Below are positions 10,837 to 21,112 of a stretch of 64,000 nt of DNA, in pieces. Below the pieces are notes generated by a model. It did not search any database. It worked only from the letters and a program-made list of their open reading frames with translations, and had not been told where the DNA came from. The stretch spans positions 6,882,001 to 6,946,000 of the forward strand of contig CP053156.1 of the NCBI GenBank assembly GCA_014607495.2, read 5' to 3'. A program made the translations under genes and the position numbers. The stretch is from Carposina sasakii (taxonomy: Eukaryota; Arthropoda; Insecta; Lepidoptera; Carposinidae). Position 1 is the stretch's first letter. Every line of letters starts with the position of its first letter.

Positions 10837-11096
10837 CAGGATGTAACAAAAAGGGTATGTTAAGCGAAAAGCTACGTAAATAGCCCACTGTAGAGAACCT
10901 ATCCACAAAATTTGAGACATGAAATTACATGTTTATTTTTCCCGATAGTATGGAGAATTTTTAAATATCTCAGAAATTTTCATACAATCTTGAAAAATAA
11001 AAATGTGATTTCGAGTCTCAAATTTTGTAGATAGGTTCTCTATAGTGGGCTATTTACATAGCTTTTCGCTTCACATACCCTTTTTGTTACACCCTG
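10837..11096. mobile_element. Family C palindromic MITE, copy 1, intact
   Basis: 260 bp from CAGGATGTAACAAAAAGGGT to its reverse complement ending ACAAAAAGGGT-type in TTTGTTACACCCTG, flanked by TATA on both sides. The two halves pair along almost their whole length (about 125-130 bp arms), with the centre near GAATTTTTAAATATCTCAG. Landmarks are AAGCGAAAAGCTA, AAATAGCCCACT and GAGAACCTATC. It has no coding capacity. A transcript would form a long hairpin. Confidence 0.9.
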
Positions 11097-11104
11097 TATA
11101 ATTT

Positions 11105-11180
11105 TTGCTATGTAGTTGATGAATAAACTGTTGTTGGTTAGTACAAGTGACACAAGACCTTAGAAATATTATACCTACTA
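11105..11180 (+). repeat. SINE D 3' remnant
   Basis: TTAGTACAAGTGACACAAGA followed by CCTTAGAAAT matches the D tail block TTAGTACCCACGACACAAGA plus CCTTAGGGAT. The tRNA head is absent. The match is good enough to call a remnant, but its edges are uncertain. Confidence 0.5.
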
Positions 11181-12059
11181 TAAGCATTCTCGTAAATTCA
11201 AAATGTACGAAATATATCGAGATTGATATTCATAATCTCACAAGATCTCGTCATGTCTATAATCTAGCTTACCTATAATTTGATAAATTGATTTATTTTC
11301 TATAGTAGTGCAATCATATCTATCGTACTATATGAAAGCTCAAGACCTGGGGGATATTAATATTCAAACACTTGAAATAAATCTACCGCACGGTAAACGT
11401 GTATCAAAAGCTAGCAATGTTTATCCTCTCATATTAAATTATGCTTGTTGTAAATCAGGCGCAGGCAGCCAGGTGTTGGCCCTTTGTAATAACACCCTTT
11501 AAAAACAATAATATCACGCTCATAAACTCTTGCTAATTATACCACCTGAAACATGTAACTGAAAACCTTATTATATTAGAAATAAGAGTCATGTAAAACG
11601 CATCGAAACGATGTCGCAGTTATAGGTGATTCAGAAATAAGTCAAGTTATTTTAAAATAAACCCCAATTTGGATACGGTTTAGCAAATGGAAGGAAAAAC
11701 ATTGAAGGTACGGACGTCAGCTCTCATCAATATACCATTAAGAATTGTAGCATAAAGAAATGCGATTTGGGAGAAGCTGGTTACGTGGAAGATTGTACAG
11801 TACAGTCAGAAATGAAAATAAAGACGTTAAATTTAGAGGTTTGCGGTTTGCACACCTGGCGTAAACGGCACGTGGCCGTTTTGCTTTCTACTGTATCTAC
11901 TTTTAGAATTAAATAGATAAGGAAGATACTGAAAATCTATATGTTGCTACCAATTTATTTAATTATTTAGTAAGCTAGCTGAAAAATCCTAGTGGAGTAC
12001 TGTTGTGGTACGAGTAGTATTATCGACTTTTGTGGAATCAATTTATTTTCCATCATATG
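11181..12059. other. No recognisable feature
   Basis: Nothing identified. Short open frames here, including 11308-11502, have no motif. Confidence 0.5.
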
Positions 12060-12170
12060 TTTTCCTTGCATGTCGACTAAGAAACCCAAGGACGTTGAGT
12101 TAGTATCTTGTCACTAATCTTCTACATCTGGCCTCTTCGTCATCCTGCAGTTCCCCCATTTTGAGCATAT
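12060..12170 (+). repeat. Family L fragment
   Basis: Recognised by the order TAAGAAACCCAAGGACGTTG, TTGTCACTAATCTTCTACATC and CATCCTGCAGTTCCCCCATT, shared with copies at 14.8 and 50.5 kb. It is strongly diverged and its boundaries are approximate. Confidence 0.5.
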
Positions 12171-12480
12171 AGATGTATTTATTACCTATATTAAATAATG
12201 TTTTTAGTTCCTAAGTTTCTGGTGGAATATTGACTATTCGTTAGGTAGCTGGTTAGTTTTATTCAATATTCATAAAATATAATTTATAATATGTTTGAAT
12301 AATAACAAAGTCTACCTTCTCTATCTTCGGCACCGGAAATCTTAATATAATTAATATTCCACCAATAACGACTCGCGACGGTCATAAAACTTTACACCTA
12401 TAAAACGAGTGCTTTTTGGCATATACTTACTCGTAAAACAGCATAGTATGATGAATTTACGCAGATGTATAAACAAATGT

Positions 12481-12630
12481 CGTTGACTGAGGAACTCGGG
12501 TATTCTCCCAGGCGATGAGTAAGCAACTTGTTACTGACCATTAACATCTCTCCCTGCTTTGTTAAACGCCGCTGTGAGTATCTCCTTTATATTTCTGCCG
12601 AACTTAGGTATTACCCGATTTCGGAAACAC
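12481..12630 (+). repeat. Family L fragment
   Basis: CGTTGACTGAGGAACTCGGG, TATTCTCCCAGGCGATGAGT, and CAACTTGTTACTGACC then TTAACATCTCTCCCTGCTTT follow the family order closely in the 5' half. The 3' half is decayed. Confidence 0.6.
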
Positions 12631-13886
12631 GTAGAGCCGATTGTAGACAATGTACGTATGTTTGTACATTGGTATGTTAACATTTGAAAACAATAAGTGT
12701 AGCTATGTGTATTTTAACCTACATAACAAACCCAACTCTATATATTTTAAATTAGTTACTAATAGGCGGACAGTTTAAGTGATTCGTGAGTAACAACAAC
12801 AGGGTGACTCTTTTTATTCCAGCGAACCTTGAAATGTTCTTTTACAGTAAAAAACTGTGTACAATGTATACATGGACAGAATCATCATTAATTGTTTAAT
12901 CATAAAAATACATGCGCTAATTCCTCACCCACAATTCTTAAATATTACTTTATATTTACTTGCTTATTTGCTTTTCTTAGAAAAGACATTGATTTATTAT
13001 TATAGTGGTATGTTTGTGATAAAGTTGAAATTTAGAAGTGTTTTTGCGACTAATATTTCTTTTAAAAATTTGTAGTATTGAACGTTTATTTTCGATGTGT
13101 TGCTTTGCCCAATTTTATCTTCAGACAACTGTACTCCTATACACGGCTCAAGTTTTATTTATAGTGGGTACAAAAACTTTTACGTTCCAGTCTATCGATG
13201 CTACAATTAGTTCCTTGCTGTCCATTCACTAAAATTATTTAGTCAATCAACCATCATGTTTAATGCATGGTATTAAAGTCAAGACCTAGGTGCTTCTCCC
13301 TCGTAAAACCTAATTGATTTATTCACACAAGTTACGAGTATAACCGGTCATTAATATTATTTCGTGTTTAATTATCCAATGGCTGCAGTAGGTTATTAGT
13401 CGGTTTATTGCAGTTTCTTCGGTGACATTAGTTGCGTCTGAAATTGTTTTACATGCGTGCAGTTTCTGTCCTGTATTTTATGTGTAGGATTTCGTACCTA
13501 TCCTGGGAAGCAATTCTTGAAAATTTTTGAGCCGAAACGCAACTACTAACGAACCGTTAACGAAACGCGTTGTCAAGCAATATATACATACCGTTTGGGT
13601 AATAAGGGAAATTTTAGCACACATCGGTCGCTGACAGAATAAAAACAAATATCTATCTCGTGCTGAAATGTGTCTAATTACGTCACAATAAAGTAATTAT
13701 TGTTTTGTTCTGAGCGCCTACAACGGTTCCGTTTCGGCTTCGTTCCAACTCGAAACTTTTCGAGAATTGGACCCCTGTTCTTAAAATTACCGATTCACAT
13801 TCGTGGGATACAAGAAATTTTGAGAGCATTATGCAGGAAGGTTTTATTTCTTTACGGATATAAGAGTTATCACATTTAGTGATTAA
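12631..13886. other. No recognisable feature
   Basis: About 1.25 kb without an identified repeat or gene. Open frames at 12857-13232 are AT-rich and without motifs. Confidence 0.5.
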
Positions 13887-14104
13887 GGCTCGAGCACACC
13901 GGATGCGTATGCGTGCACGTAAGCGTAGACGTACACGTACCTCTGAGTTTAATGTATAGGAACTGTCACCGCTTGACGTCTATGCTTACGTCTACGCATA
14001 CGCATGCGGTCTGCCCGTGCCTATACAGTTCCATACTTTGCAACTCAGCGGCACGTGCACGTCTACGCTTACGTGCACGCACACGCATCCGGTCTGCTCG
14101 AGCC
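13887..14104. mobile_element. Family F foldback element, copy 1
   Basis: A 218 bp element whose ends are inverted repeats: GGCTCGAGCACACCGGATGC on the left and GCATCCGGTCTGCTCGAGCC on the right. The arms continue inwards through alternating purine-pyrimidine sequence (GCGTGCACGTAAGCGTAGAC) and further internal inverted copies give a multi-stem foldback. The left flank is ATTAA and the right is ATTAG, compatible with a TTAA-like target but not proof. Open frames here (such as MHVSVDVHVPL) are read-through of the repeat. Confidence 0.75.
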
Positions 14105-14210
14105 ATTAGTGTACCTGAATTTTCAGCTAAAGAAACGAGAGTTTAATACATACGTACCGTGGGTTAATTTTACAAACTTTTTACTTTTCCCTTTAAAATC
14201 TACAATTATA

Positions 14211-14470
14211 CAGAGTGTAACAAAAAGGGTATGTTAAGCGAAAAGCTATGTAAATAGCCCACTATAGAGAACCTATCCACAAAATTTGAGATCCGAAATC
14301 ACATGTTTACTTTTCCCGATAGTATGGAGAATTTTTAAATATCTCAGGAATTTTCATACAATCTTGAAAATTAAAAATGTGATTTCGAGTCTCAAATTTT
14401 GGGAATAGGTTCTCTATAGTGGGCTATTTATACAGCTTTTCGCTTAACATACCCTTTCTGTTACACCCTG
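14211..14470. mobile_element. Family C palindromic MITE, copy 2, intact
   Basis: 260 bp from CAGAGTGTAACAAAAAGGGT to TTCTGTTACACCCTG, flanked by TATA on each side. Both arms are preserved along their length, so it can fold into one long hairpin. It lies only ~105 bp from the family F element. Confidence 0.9.
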
Positions 14471-14544
14471 TATAGCGGCGAAAAACAGTGTCCAGTGGGC
14501 CTAAACACATGAAATCAGAACCAACTAGAAGATGAAATCAGTCA

Positions 14545-14754
14545 TTAGTTAAATACCTGCTTACCTCTGCATCCTCTAGGATTATCCTGGCAAGTAATTT
14601 TCCGCACAAGCAGACAGAATGGCATTACGTGGACACACAGACACACAGAGCCATAACAACGCTGGCAGGGGGCCAGCTTTCCGCCCGATACTGTGGCGCG
14701 GCAGGTAGTACACATCATTTTCAGGCTCGTTTGTAGTTTAGATTTGTAGGACAA
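14545..14754 (-). other. Cysteine-rich open frame, unrecognised
   Basis: A 69-codon minus-strand frame with C-x2-C pairs (MMCTTCRATVSGGKLAPCQR, then CYG) and further cysteines. The spacing loosely recalls zinc-knuckle regions of LINE ORF1 or Gag proteins, but a proper CCHC is not visible. No start context or splice signal supports it as a host gene. Most likely it is decayed retroelement or chance sequence. Confidence 0.2.
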
Positions 14755-14842
14755 TTTACTTAATTATTTAATTTTCGTTCTATGCTTATTCGGGGCTTAA
14801 CTAGAACACCTCAGCTGCATCGCCTTCCTCAAGCCGTAAAAG

Positions 14843-14990
14843 TCGACTGAGGAACTCGGGGATTTTCTCAAGCAGAGGTTATCTTATCACTGATCACTTA
14901 CATCTGCCCCTGCTATACTGAACGTGGCTGTGGGGTCTTATTTATGATCCTGCAGTTCTGGGTACCTTCCTTCAGGAACACAGCCTGAAA
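14843..14990 (+). repeat. Family L repeat, one of the best copies
   Basis: Carries AGTCGACTGAGGAACTCGGG, TATCACTGATCACTTACATC, TGCCCCTGCTATACTGAACG, TGGCTGTGGGGTCTTATTTA, GATCCTGCAGTTCTGGGTAC and CTTCCTTCAGGAACACAGCC. The last block also occurs in the minus-strand copy at 62.7 kb, so the family is at least ~150 bp long. No coding potential, TIR or Pol III box is evident. Confidence 0.65.
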
Positions 14991-15502
14991 TATCATCAAT
15001 CATGCTGGCATAGGAGTGATAACTTGATTTTCGAGCAATAATCACGGAGTTGATTGTAGACTTAACTGGCCAAACCAAAGACGTAGGGTTGACCTACGAT
15101 TGTAACATATTGTCAGCACCTATTTAATATAACTTTCTATTATATAGGGGCTATTTGAATCACATCAAAAAAATCAATAAGTACTCATTTCTCACCTAAC
15201 GTTTTTATAGTAATTGTCGTTTAGCTACTTTCCACTTGCCTTCTCCAGCCTAGCCAGTAGTTCAAACGAGGCAGCACGCTCACCTCGCGCGATAAAACGC
15301 AGGTATTTACGAGCGCGTGCGGACTATTGTTTCCATATCGATTCAGGCAAGCTGCTCATTATTACCATGGTTTAGCAGCTACCGTATAAATAGATATTTT
15401 TATTGGAGCTATGGCTTTTGAGGTTGGTTTTATAAATATTTTCACATGCATTGGAACATCGTATTTTAGTCTCGGCGATTAATTAAATATTAATTGAATT
15501 AT
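14991..15502. other. No recognisable feature
   Basis: Spacer between the family L and family A elements. Nothing identified. Confidence 0.5.
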
Positions 15503-15767
15503 TCTTCTATGCTACTCTGGTAGTGAAAAAAAAAAGTATAATACTACAGCTGCTTCTCTTCCCGGGCTTACTGTACAAGTCAGTAGAGGGACAGGAGGTT
15601 CTTGGTGTTTTGTAGGCGATGAGCTGACCATCTGTCACTATTAACCGAACTTATACATCTCAACTATACTCTCAAAATTGGTCAGAAGTGGCACCATGTG
15701 GTCATATCAGCCCTTGGTGCTCTGCCTACCCCGTAAGGGATAAAGGCGTGATTATATGTATGTATGT
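15503..15767 (+). mobile_element. Family A short retroelement, near full length
   Basis: Runs from TTCTATGCTACTCTGGTAGT through an A-run, ACTACAGCTGCTTCTCTTCC and the CATCTCAACTATACTCTCAA block to GGCGTGATTATATGTATGTA. It abuts the LINE/family K composite that begins at 15772. Confidence 0.85.
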
Positions 15768-15786
15768 AATTGATTGACCAGCTGCG

Positions 15787-17266
15787 CACCCAGGTCTGCT
15801 GCGCAAGCTCATTGGCCAGGGACTGCCGCCGGCCCTCATAAGAATCGTCGCGTCATTTCTAAATGACCGGCGGTTCTTCGTAGGGGTGGAAAACGCGAGT
15901 TCGCAACTCCACCCCATATTGGCCGGCGTCCCTCAAGGCAGTTGCCTCTCCCCGGTCTTGTATGCCATCTACACAGATGACATACCGACCGTAAAGGTGG
16001 TCTTCCCATGGGAATTTGAAGGCATGTTGGCACTGTACGCGGACGATAGCGCGTACTTTGCCACATCGCGCAGCTCCCCACTGGCGGTGGATCAAATGCA
16101 AAGGGTCTCAATCTTCTTCCGGACTGGCTTGACAGATGGCGGATGTCGGCCAAAAAGACCGTTGCCCTGCTGACGGGTCAGCAGCGAGAGCTCCCTCCCA
16201 GGCTCACGCTTCGAGGGCAGCCGATAGCCTGGCAGAATACTGTCAGGTATCTAGGCTGCCAAATCGATCGTGGGCTGCGGATGACTGGGATGGTTGAGCA
16301 CGTGCTGCCACGCGAAAACCGCGCGCGCCCTGCTGCGGCCTGTCATGCAGTCCACGCTTCCCCTCCGAACCAGGCATTGAACATGTACAAGTTATTATGT
16401 TCGGCCGCGTCTCACGTACGCGGCCCCGGCCTGGTTCCAACTTTGCTCTGTTTCAAACAGAAAGAGGATTGAGGCCTTGCAGAGCTCCACCCTCCGCAGC
16501 ATTGCGAGGGCCGGGCGGTACGTCCGTAATGACGTCATCGCTCGGGACCTCAAAAACGAAAGTGGAGCAATTCGTGGCCCGAATGGCGCGTCGAATGTTC
16601 GACCGCGCCGACAACGGGCCGCTTCTCTCCCGGGCTAGCTCCGCTTCATGCGAGGCCGCCAGACGGCCGCCCACAGCCGAGGGAGCTGTTGAGTATTCCA
16701 CTCGACAGCGATGCCGGGCCTTCTTTGACCAATTGATACTGGACTGACTCACAGGTAGGCGCAATGCGATCGTTCCATCCGACCATATGCGCCTACACAA
16801 ATGTACATAGTTTTCTTGCCCAGGTGGCACAATTTATTATAAATTCTACCTCATTGTGAAGTCCTTCTTACTTGTGATGTCCCTTTTACTATTGTCCGTC
16901 CCTAGTTTATATATTGTACATAATAGCTTTACTCTCGTGTTAGTCTAGTCTCTCGGTAGGGCGGCGGTAGCGGGCGGGGGTTCGATCGCCGAGGGCGGGG
17001 CAAAATCTCCTCGTCACCGACCGATCGGCGGATCTACATGTCTGGCCGTCATACCGACAACTGTGTCGTCCCATTCTTTTAGAGTGCATGGGTATTCCCC
17101 CATGCCTACTCAATATAATAGTATAGTTTTTTTTGTCCTTCGCTGCCTCGGTGACTAAGCCGAGGCAGCGCGGCCTCCGATTATAGTGATGTCGCGCGCC
17201 GAGACTTTGCCCGGGCACAGGGCAACCCTAAGGCCCGCAACCCGAAGCGCGCTAGCGCGCGCTTAG
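15787..17266 (+). pseudogene. 5'-truncated Jockey-like LINE: ORF2 reverse transcriptase remnant and 3' UTR
   Basis: Conceptual reading begins HPGLLRKLIGQGLPPALIRI and continues to AGVPQGSCLSPVLYAIYTDD and then LALYADDSAYFA. The YADD box is the reverse transcriptase catalytic motif, and AGVPQGS is the preceding conserved motif. After a one-base slip near 16108 the thumb-side sequence follows in another frame (RYLGCQIDRGLRMTGM, TYAAPAW, GRYVRNDVIARDL), with further slips near 16315 and 16560 (VEQFVARMARRMFDRADNGP). ORF1, the endonuclease and the RT fingers are absent, as expected from 5' truncation. The 3' UTR (about 16745-17266) is unusually GC-rich. Confidence 0.85.
17141..17170. other. Perfect 11-bp hairpin in LINE 3' UTR
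   Basis: CGCTGCCTCGG, an 8-nt loop, then CCGAGGCAGCG. With the palindrome GCGCGCTAGCGCGC at 17247-17260 it gives a structured 3' end. Such structures may be what the element's reverse transcriptase recognises, since no poly(A) tail is present. Confidence 0.8.
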
Positions 17267-17511
17267 GATTGACCAGCTGCGCACGACATATTATCTCTAT
17301 TACCTCATTCTCATAGTCATATGGGACGGAAATCCGAAACGACCGGAGCGAGATCAGGGAGCAGGACCAACGGACTTTCACGACGACGACAACGACGCAC
17401 TTTCCAAGGCACGAACCAAGAAACATTTTAAAAAATATATAGTACGCACATGCCGGTCATTTAATTATCAACTTTTTGAATCTAAATCAATACTTGTACA
17501 TACCATGTATC

Positions 17512-17806
17512 TGTCGCAGTAAGATAGATAAAGCCGTAACATAGTTATACGAAAGCGATTCATTACTATCTCACTAGGAATCTCTCTGCGGAAAGTTTAA
17601 TTATTTGCTTATGGTTACCTGTTTGGGCGGATCCGAATCTGGCAATATAGGTTAGAAGAATGAGGCCGCCGATTTCTTCGGTGTTAGGTTACATGTTTAA
17701 GTCGAAGACGATAAACCGTTTTATAACTATATTCCTAGTGAGATAGAGATGGTAATGAATCGCTTTCGTATAACTATGTTACGGATTTATCTATCTTACT
17801 GCGACA
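17512..17806. mobile_element. Foldback element with ~70-75 bp arms
   Basis: The left arm 17512-17581 (TGTCGCAGTAAGATAGATAA, then CGTAACATAGTTATACGAAA and GCGATTCATTACTATC) is repeated inverted at 17731-17806 with few differences. The ~150 bp middle is unrelated to other families here. No second copy was found in the window and no clear target duplication is visible. It is a MITE candidate. The open frame 17749-18039 starts inside the right arm and is not a gene. Confidence 0.7.
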
Positions 17807-17942
17807 TATCTACGGCTTCAAAATTGTTTCCCAAGATGACGTCATTTTTCAACTTAAAGTTTAGGAATAAAATGTTAATGGGATACAGGACTTACGAAAA
17901 GTCCACTACAGTGAACCTGTTCACAAAATGCCTCGAAATCAA

Positions 17943-17990
17943 AGTTGATGGTGACCCCCCAGAAATAAATCTGGGGGGTCACCATCAACT
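17943..17990. other. Perfect 21-bp stem hairpin, 6-nt loop
   Basis: AGTTGATGGTGACCCCCCAG plus A (17943-17963) pairs exactly with 17970-17990 around the loop AATAAA. The sequence just upstream (GAACCTGTTCACAAAATGCC, TCGAAATCA) vaguely resembles the arm of family C, so this may be a relative of that MITE with a rebuilt centre. Confidence 0.85.
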
Positions 17991-17999
17991 GGTCACAGT

Positions 18000-19580
18000 A
18001 TTCTTTCGAAATGAGCCGCAGCTACATAATTTATTATGACATCTCATTTTCATACAAATAATCCTGCTTTGTGAGTTCATAGTAGCCCCCTGGTCACTTC
18101 TACCTTACGAGACCATGCCATGTGTTCCATTACGGGTAATGTGAGTAATATATTCCCCGTGCATCTCAGTAAATCCAATCAGTACACATTCGGCCGACAG
18201 ATGCCGCTGTAATTGTTCTGTGACAATTTTTTAGCTCCCGCCCCCTAATGCTGGATCGAATATGTTTAAACGGGTATGAGAGGGTGGAACAGCATTTCAT
18301 TGAGTTATTTTGCCCATCTGCCTGAAAAAACAATCTAGGATAGATCATCCTAGCGCAGAACAGGCCAAAGAAGAAGAGATCAAAAGATTTAGATGTCAGA
18401 GATTTGTGACACTAATGCAAATGCTAGTTACTGAGATATTATGCCCTGAATTTTAGGTAATACCATTGTTTAAAATGGATGAAGCTAACTATAAATTATG
18501 CGCTGTTTAAAATTCCCATCCACAGCATAAAATATTACGTATAATTTGAATAGATGTTGCATCATGTGGATTAATTGCTTAACTTTTCTTTCTTCACATG
18601 TTTGATTTACCGTTTTGTGAGGTGAACAAAAGGATTTAATAAAAAATTGAACGTATCAAGCAGTAGCTAACACAAGCCTATTCCATACTAGTGAACTCGT
18701 GGTCCCCCACGTTAAAACGTAGGGGTGCAGTGTACTCAGGTGTCGAATCGCGATTCTGTGCGCCATGCACCGGCCGGGCCCTTCGGTTCTGCATGCGCTG
18801 AATGTAGGTGCGTTTAGGTGCACGTTTGTGCTAAAAATTGGTAGTTTAGCCCATCTTCTACTCGTAATATTATGGAGGAAAGGAAAGTAGGTAGGTACTT
18901 TAGGAATCATAATTTTGAAGTTGCATTGTGTAATTATTGATCTGATAGGTTGCGTGACAAAAGTATTATACTAAGCTAGTAGGTATGTGGTAATGAGAAC
19001 TTTCCAACTATCAAAATATATGGAGGCACATTTTAACGCTCGGTTAAAACAAAATCTCACAATCATCTTTAACAAACTTTTTTTAGCAATTAATATTTGG
19101 TCATGTATTTTAGAACTATAATACGTTTTTCATAATCTACCAGCCCATGAAACTGTAGTAAGTTTTTAATATTTAGATTTCGTATGTACATATCTCCAAT
19201 GCCAAACATCATTTCAACACACCTATTTACGAGTGACGGCCAGGCAATTGAAATACTGACTCGACATAATGGTACTTGTTCGGACTTTCACTCATGAACA
19301 CCCTGTTTAAAAAGAGTTATACTTGCAACATTCACACGAATTTGCCACTAGTACTAGGTGATATTTTACAAGTTGCACCTATATTTGTTGTATGAGCTGC
19401 ATTCACCTCCGCAGGGTCAGTCGGACCCCTCCAGGGCACCCCAACTCTTTGATGTGGCCGCCGTGACCGTGAAAACCTAATGCCGATTTATTTCAAACCT
19501 ATTAACGGATAAAATACCTATGGAATAAGGTATGATGAAGCATCAGTGGCTCACTTTGTACTCTTTTTTGTTGCAGTTAC
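18000..19580. other. No recognisable feature
   Basis: About 1.6 kb with no identified gene or repeat. It contains a 12-bp palindrome GAATCGCGATTC near 18747 and an imperfect CCCCCACGTT...ACGTAGGGG hairpin near 18703. Confidence 0.5.
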
Positions 19581-19589
19581 ATACATACA

Positions 19590-19772
19590 CACATCAACCT
19601 ATTGTATTCCTGGACGTAGGCCTCCCCCAGGGCACGCCACAAGGTTACTGCCATAGCCGGGGTTTGCCCATAGTTACCACGCTTTGCAGATTGGTGACTG
19701 CTGTGTGATTTTCGGGCTATGTTGTCACCATGGGAGGTGCTGCTGCTCACCTCTAGGTAACCCTTAATAACG
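19590..19772 (-). mobile_element. Family J SINE/LINE-tail copy
   Basis: On the minus strand: CAGCACCTCCCATGGTGACA, ACATAGCCCG, GCGTGGTAACTATGGGCAAA and GTGGCGTGCCCTGGGGGAGG, then CCTACGTCCAG. The same order is seen in plus orientation at 37.8-38.0 kb. The GCCCTGGGGGAGGCCTACGT block encodes the LGEAYVQ tail of RTE-like LINEs, so J shares its 3' end with them. No open frame survives. Confidence 0.75.
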
Positions 19773-19874
19773 ATACTCACGGGCAGATATAGGATGGTGT
19801 TATTCTACCGACAACATACGGAATCTATACACAATTACTTAATTAATAATGTTTGTAGATTACCCAGAGAGTTA

Positions 19875-19985
19875 CGAGTTTCTGCTGCTTCCAGTCGGCC
19901 ATAGTGGAAGACATTGGGGGAGACCTATGTCAGCAGACTTCTGATGGCTGAAATGACGATGGTGATATCAAGAAAAGTTTTTATT
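19875..19985 (+). repeat. RTE-like LINE 3' scrap
   Basis: GTGGAAGACATTGGGGGAGA, then CCTATGTCAGCAGACTTCTG and ATGGCTGAAATGACGATGGTG, parallels the LINE tail (LGE-YVQQ followed by GATGATG). It is short and diverged. Confidence 0.45.
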
Positions 19986-21112
19986 ATTACAGTTGGCACT
20001 CCTAAATAGGTCTGTTTCGTAAGAAAGCGGATACAATTATATATCTTAGCTATGTGGAGTAGATAGCAGTTATATTAGCGACTATTGTGCACATTAATCA
20101 AACACACGTGTGAGGTAATTAGGCGTTCTGCGGTTTAGGCACTACAAGGATGGCCGTCTTGATGTTGACGCTACATAAATATATTTCTTCAACAGATGGC
20201 GTTAGGTACTGTACAAATTATCTTTACATAATAATAAATCTGTAACTAAATTTATTTGTAAACTGGAGATATAGCAGGAAATAAATATTGGGAGCCTTTT
20301 TAAAAAGCAATATAAACTAAAACGATATTTCTCTTAATCTGTCTGTAGGCATGTTTTTTTTTGTATTTACCAATAAACCTATCTTAACTTTCAGTTATAC
20401 TTATACGTGTTTGTAAGAAACCCTTGTGACCGAGTCAGGCTTGCACTTTGCTGGTTTTTATTTAAAGATAAAAGGTAGAGCATGTTCTTTATCTTTATAT
20501 TTATATTACCTGAATCTGTATGGGTATCAGATTTAGTTTTAGATACCCGTATATAACGGGCCTCATCGTCTTGCCATTCCAATAGTCACATTCCAAACAA
20601 AATGCTATCAATTTGTCTTGTTCTACAAGCGAAGTGTCTAACTATAATTCATCTTGCTGCTTAAGACCTAAGTTTCCGAGTACGCATACCTTGCTATTGT
20701 CTGCTATACGGAGGATAATTTATCTCACGGATACCCTACAGAAAGCAATTAATCTACAAGATATTTGCTCCTCTAATTAACAGTATGGTTCTAGCGCGAT
20801 TTGTCATACAGTCGTTGTTTTTCAGTGGCCTTTACAAATTGGTATTAGTACGGACATTGGTTAGGTTAAGTTGGGCCCGAATAATATATACTTGAGGTGA
20901 TGCAGTATTATGTGATTTACGTATGTATTACTCGTATATGTTATTCAGATCATACACATATCACCTACATCACCTACATAAAATTAAAGAGAATTCATTA
21001 ATACTCTGCAGTCGATTAGTATAATTTAGATTTATTGGATGCTTATAAGTTAAAAAAAAATGTATTGTTAGTTTTATTTAAAGTAGAAAGGAAGTTAGGA
21101 TTTAACTCTAAG
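19986..21112. other. No recognisable feature
   Basis: About 1.1 kb of AT-rich sequence without an identified gene or repeat. Confidence 0.5.

Larger units (their letters stand above)
15772..17450. mobile_element. Composite: family K SINE fragment interrupted by a Jockey-like LINE
   Basis: The 18-bp sequence GATTGACCAGCTGCGCAC occurs exactly at 15772-15789 and again at 17267-17284. It brackets 1,477 bp of LINE sequence. Beyond the second copy the sequence continues as family K: CATAGTCATATGGGACGG, then CGACCGGAGCGAGATCAGG, TTTCCAAGGCACGA. The K copies at 31.4 and 36.6 kb have GATTGACCAGG directly before that body, so the LINE landed in a K element and made an 18-bp target-site duplication. 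The 5' side of K is missing and replaced by the end of a family A element. Confidence 0.85.

Noticed and set aside
15836..16830. Several minus-strand open frames of 65-125 codons opposite the Jockey LINE
   Set aside because: Antisense shadows of a GC-rich reverse transcriptase gene; the plus strand carries the YADD and AGVPQGS motifs.
17749..18039. 96-codon plus-strand open frame
   Set aside because: Begins inside the right arm of the foldback and crosses the perfect hairpin; not a coding pattern.
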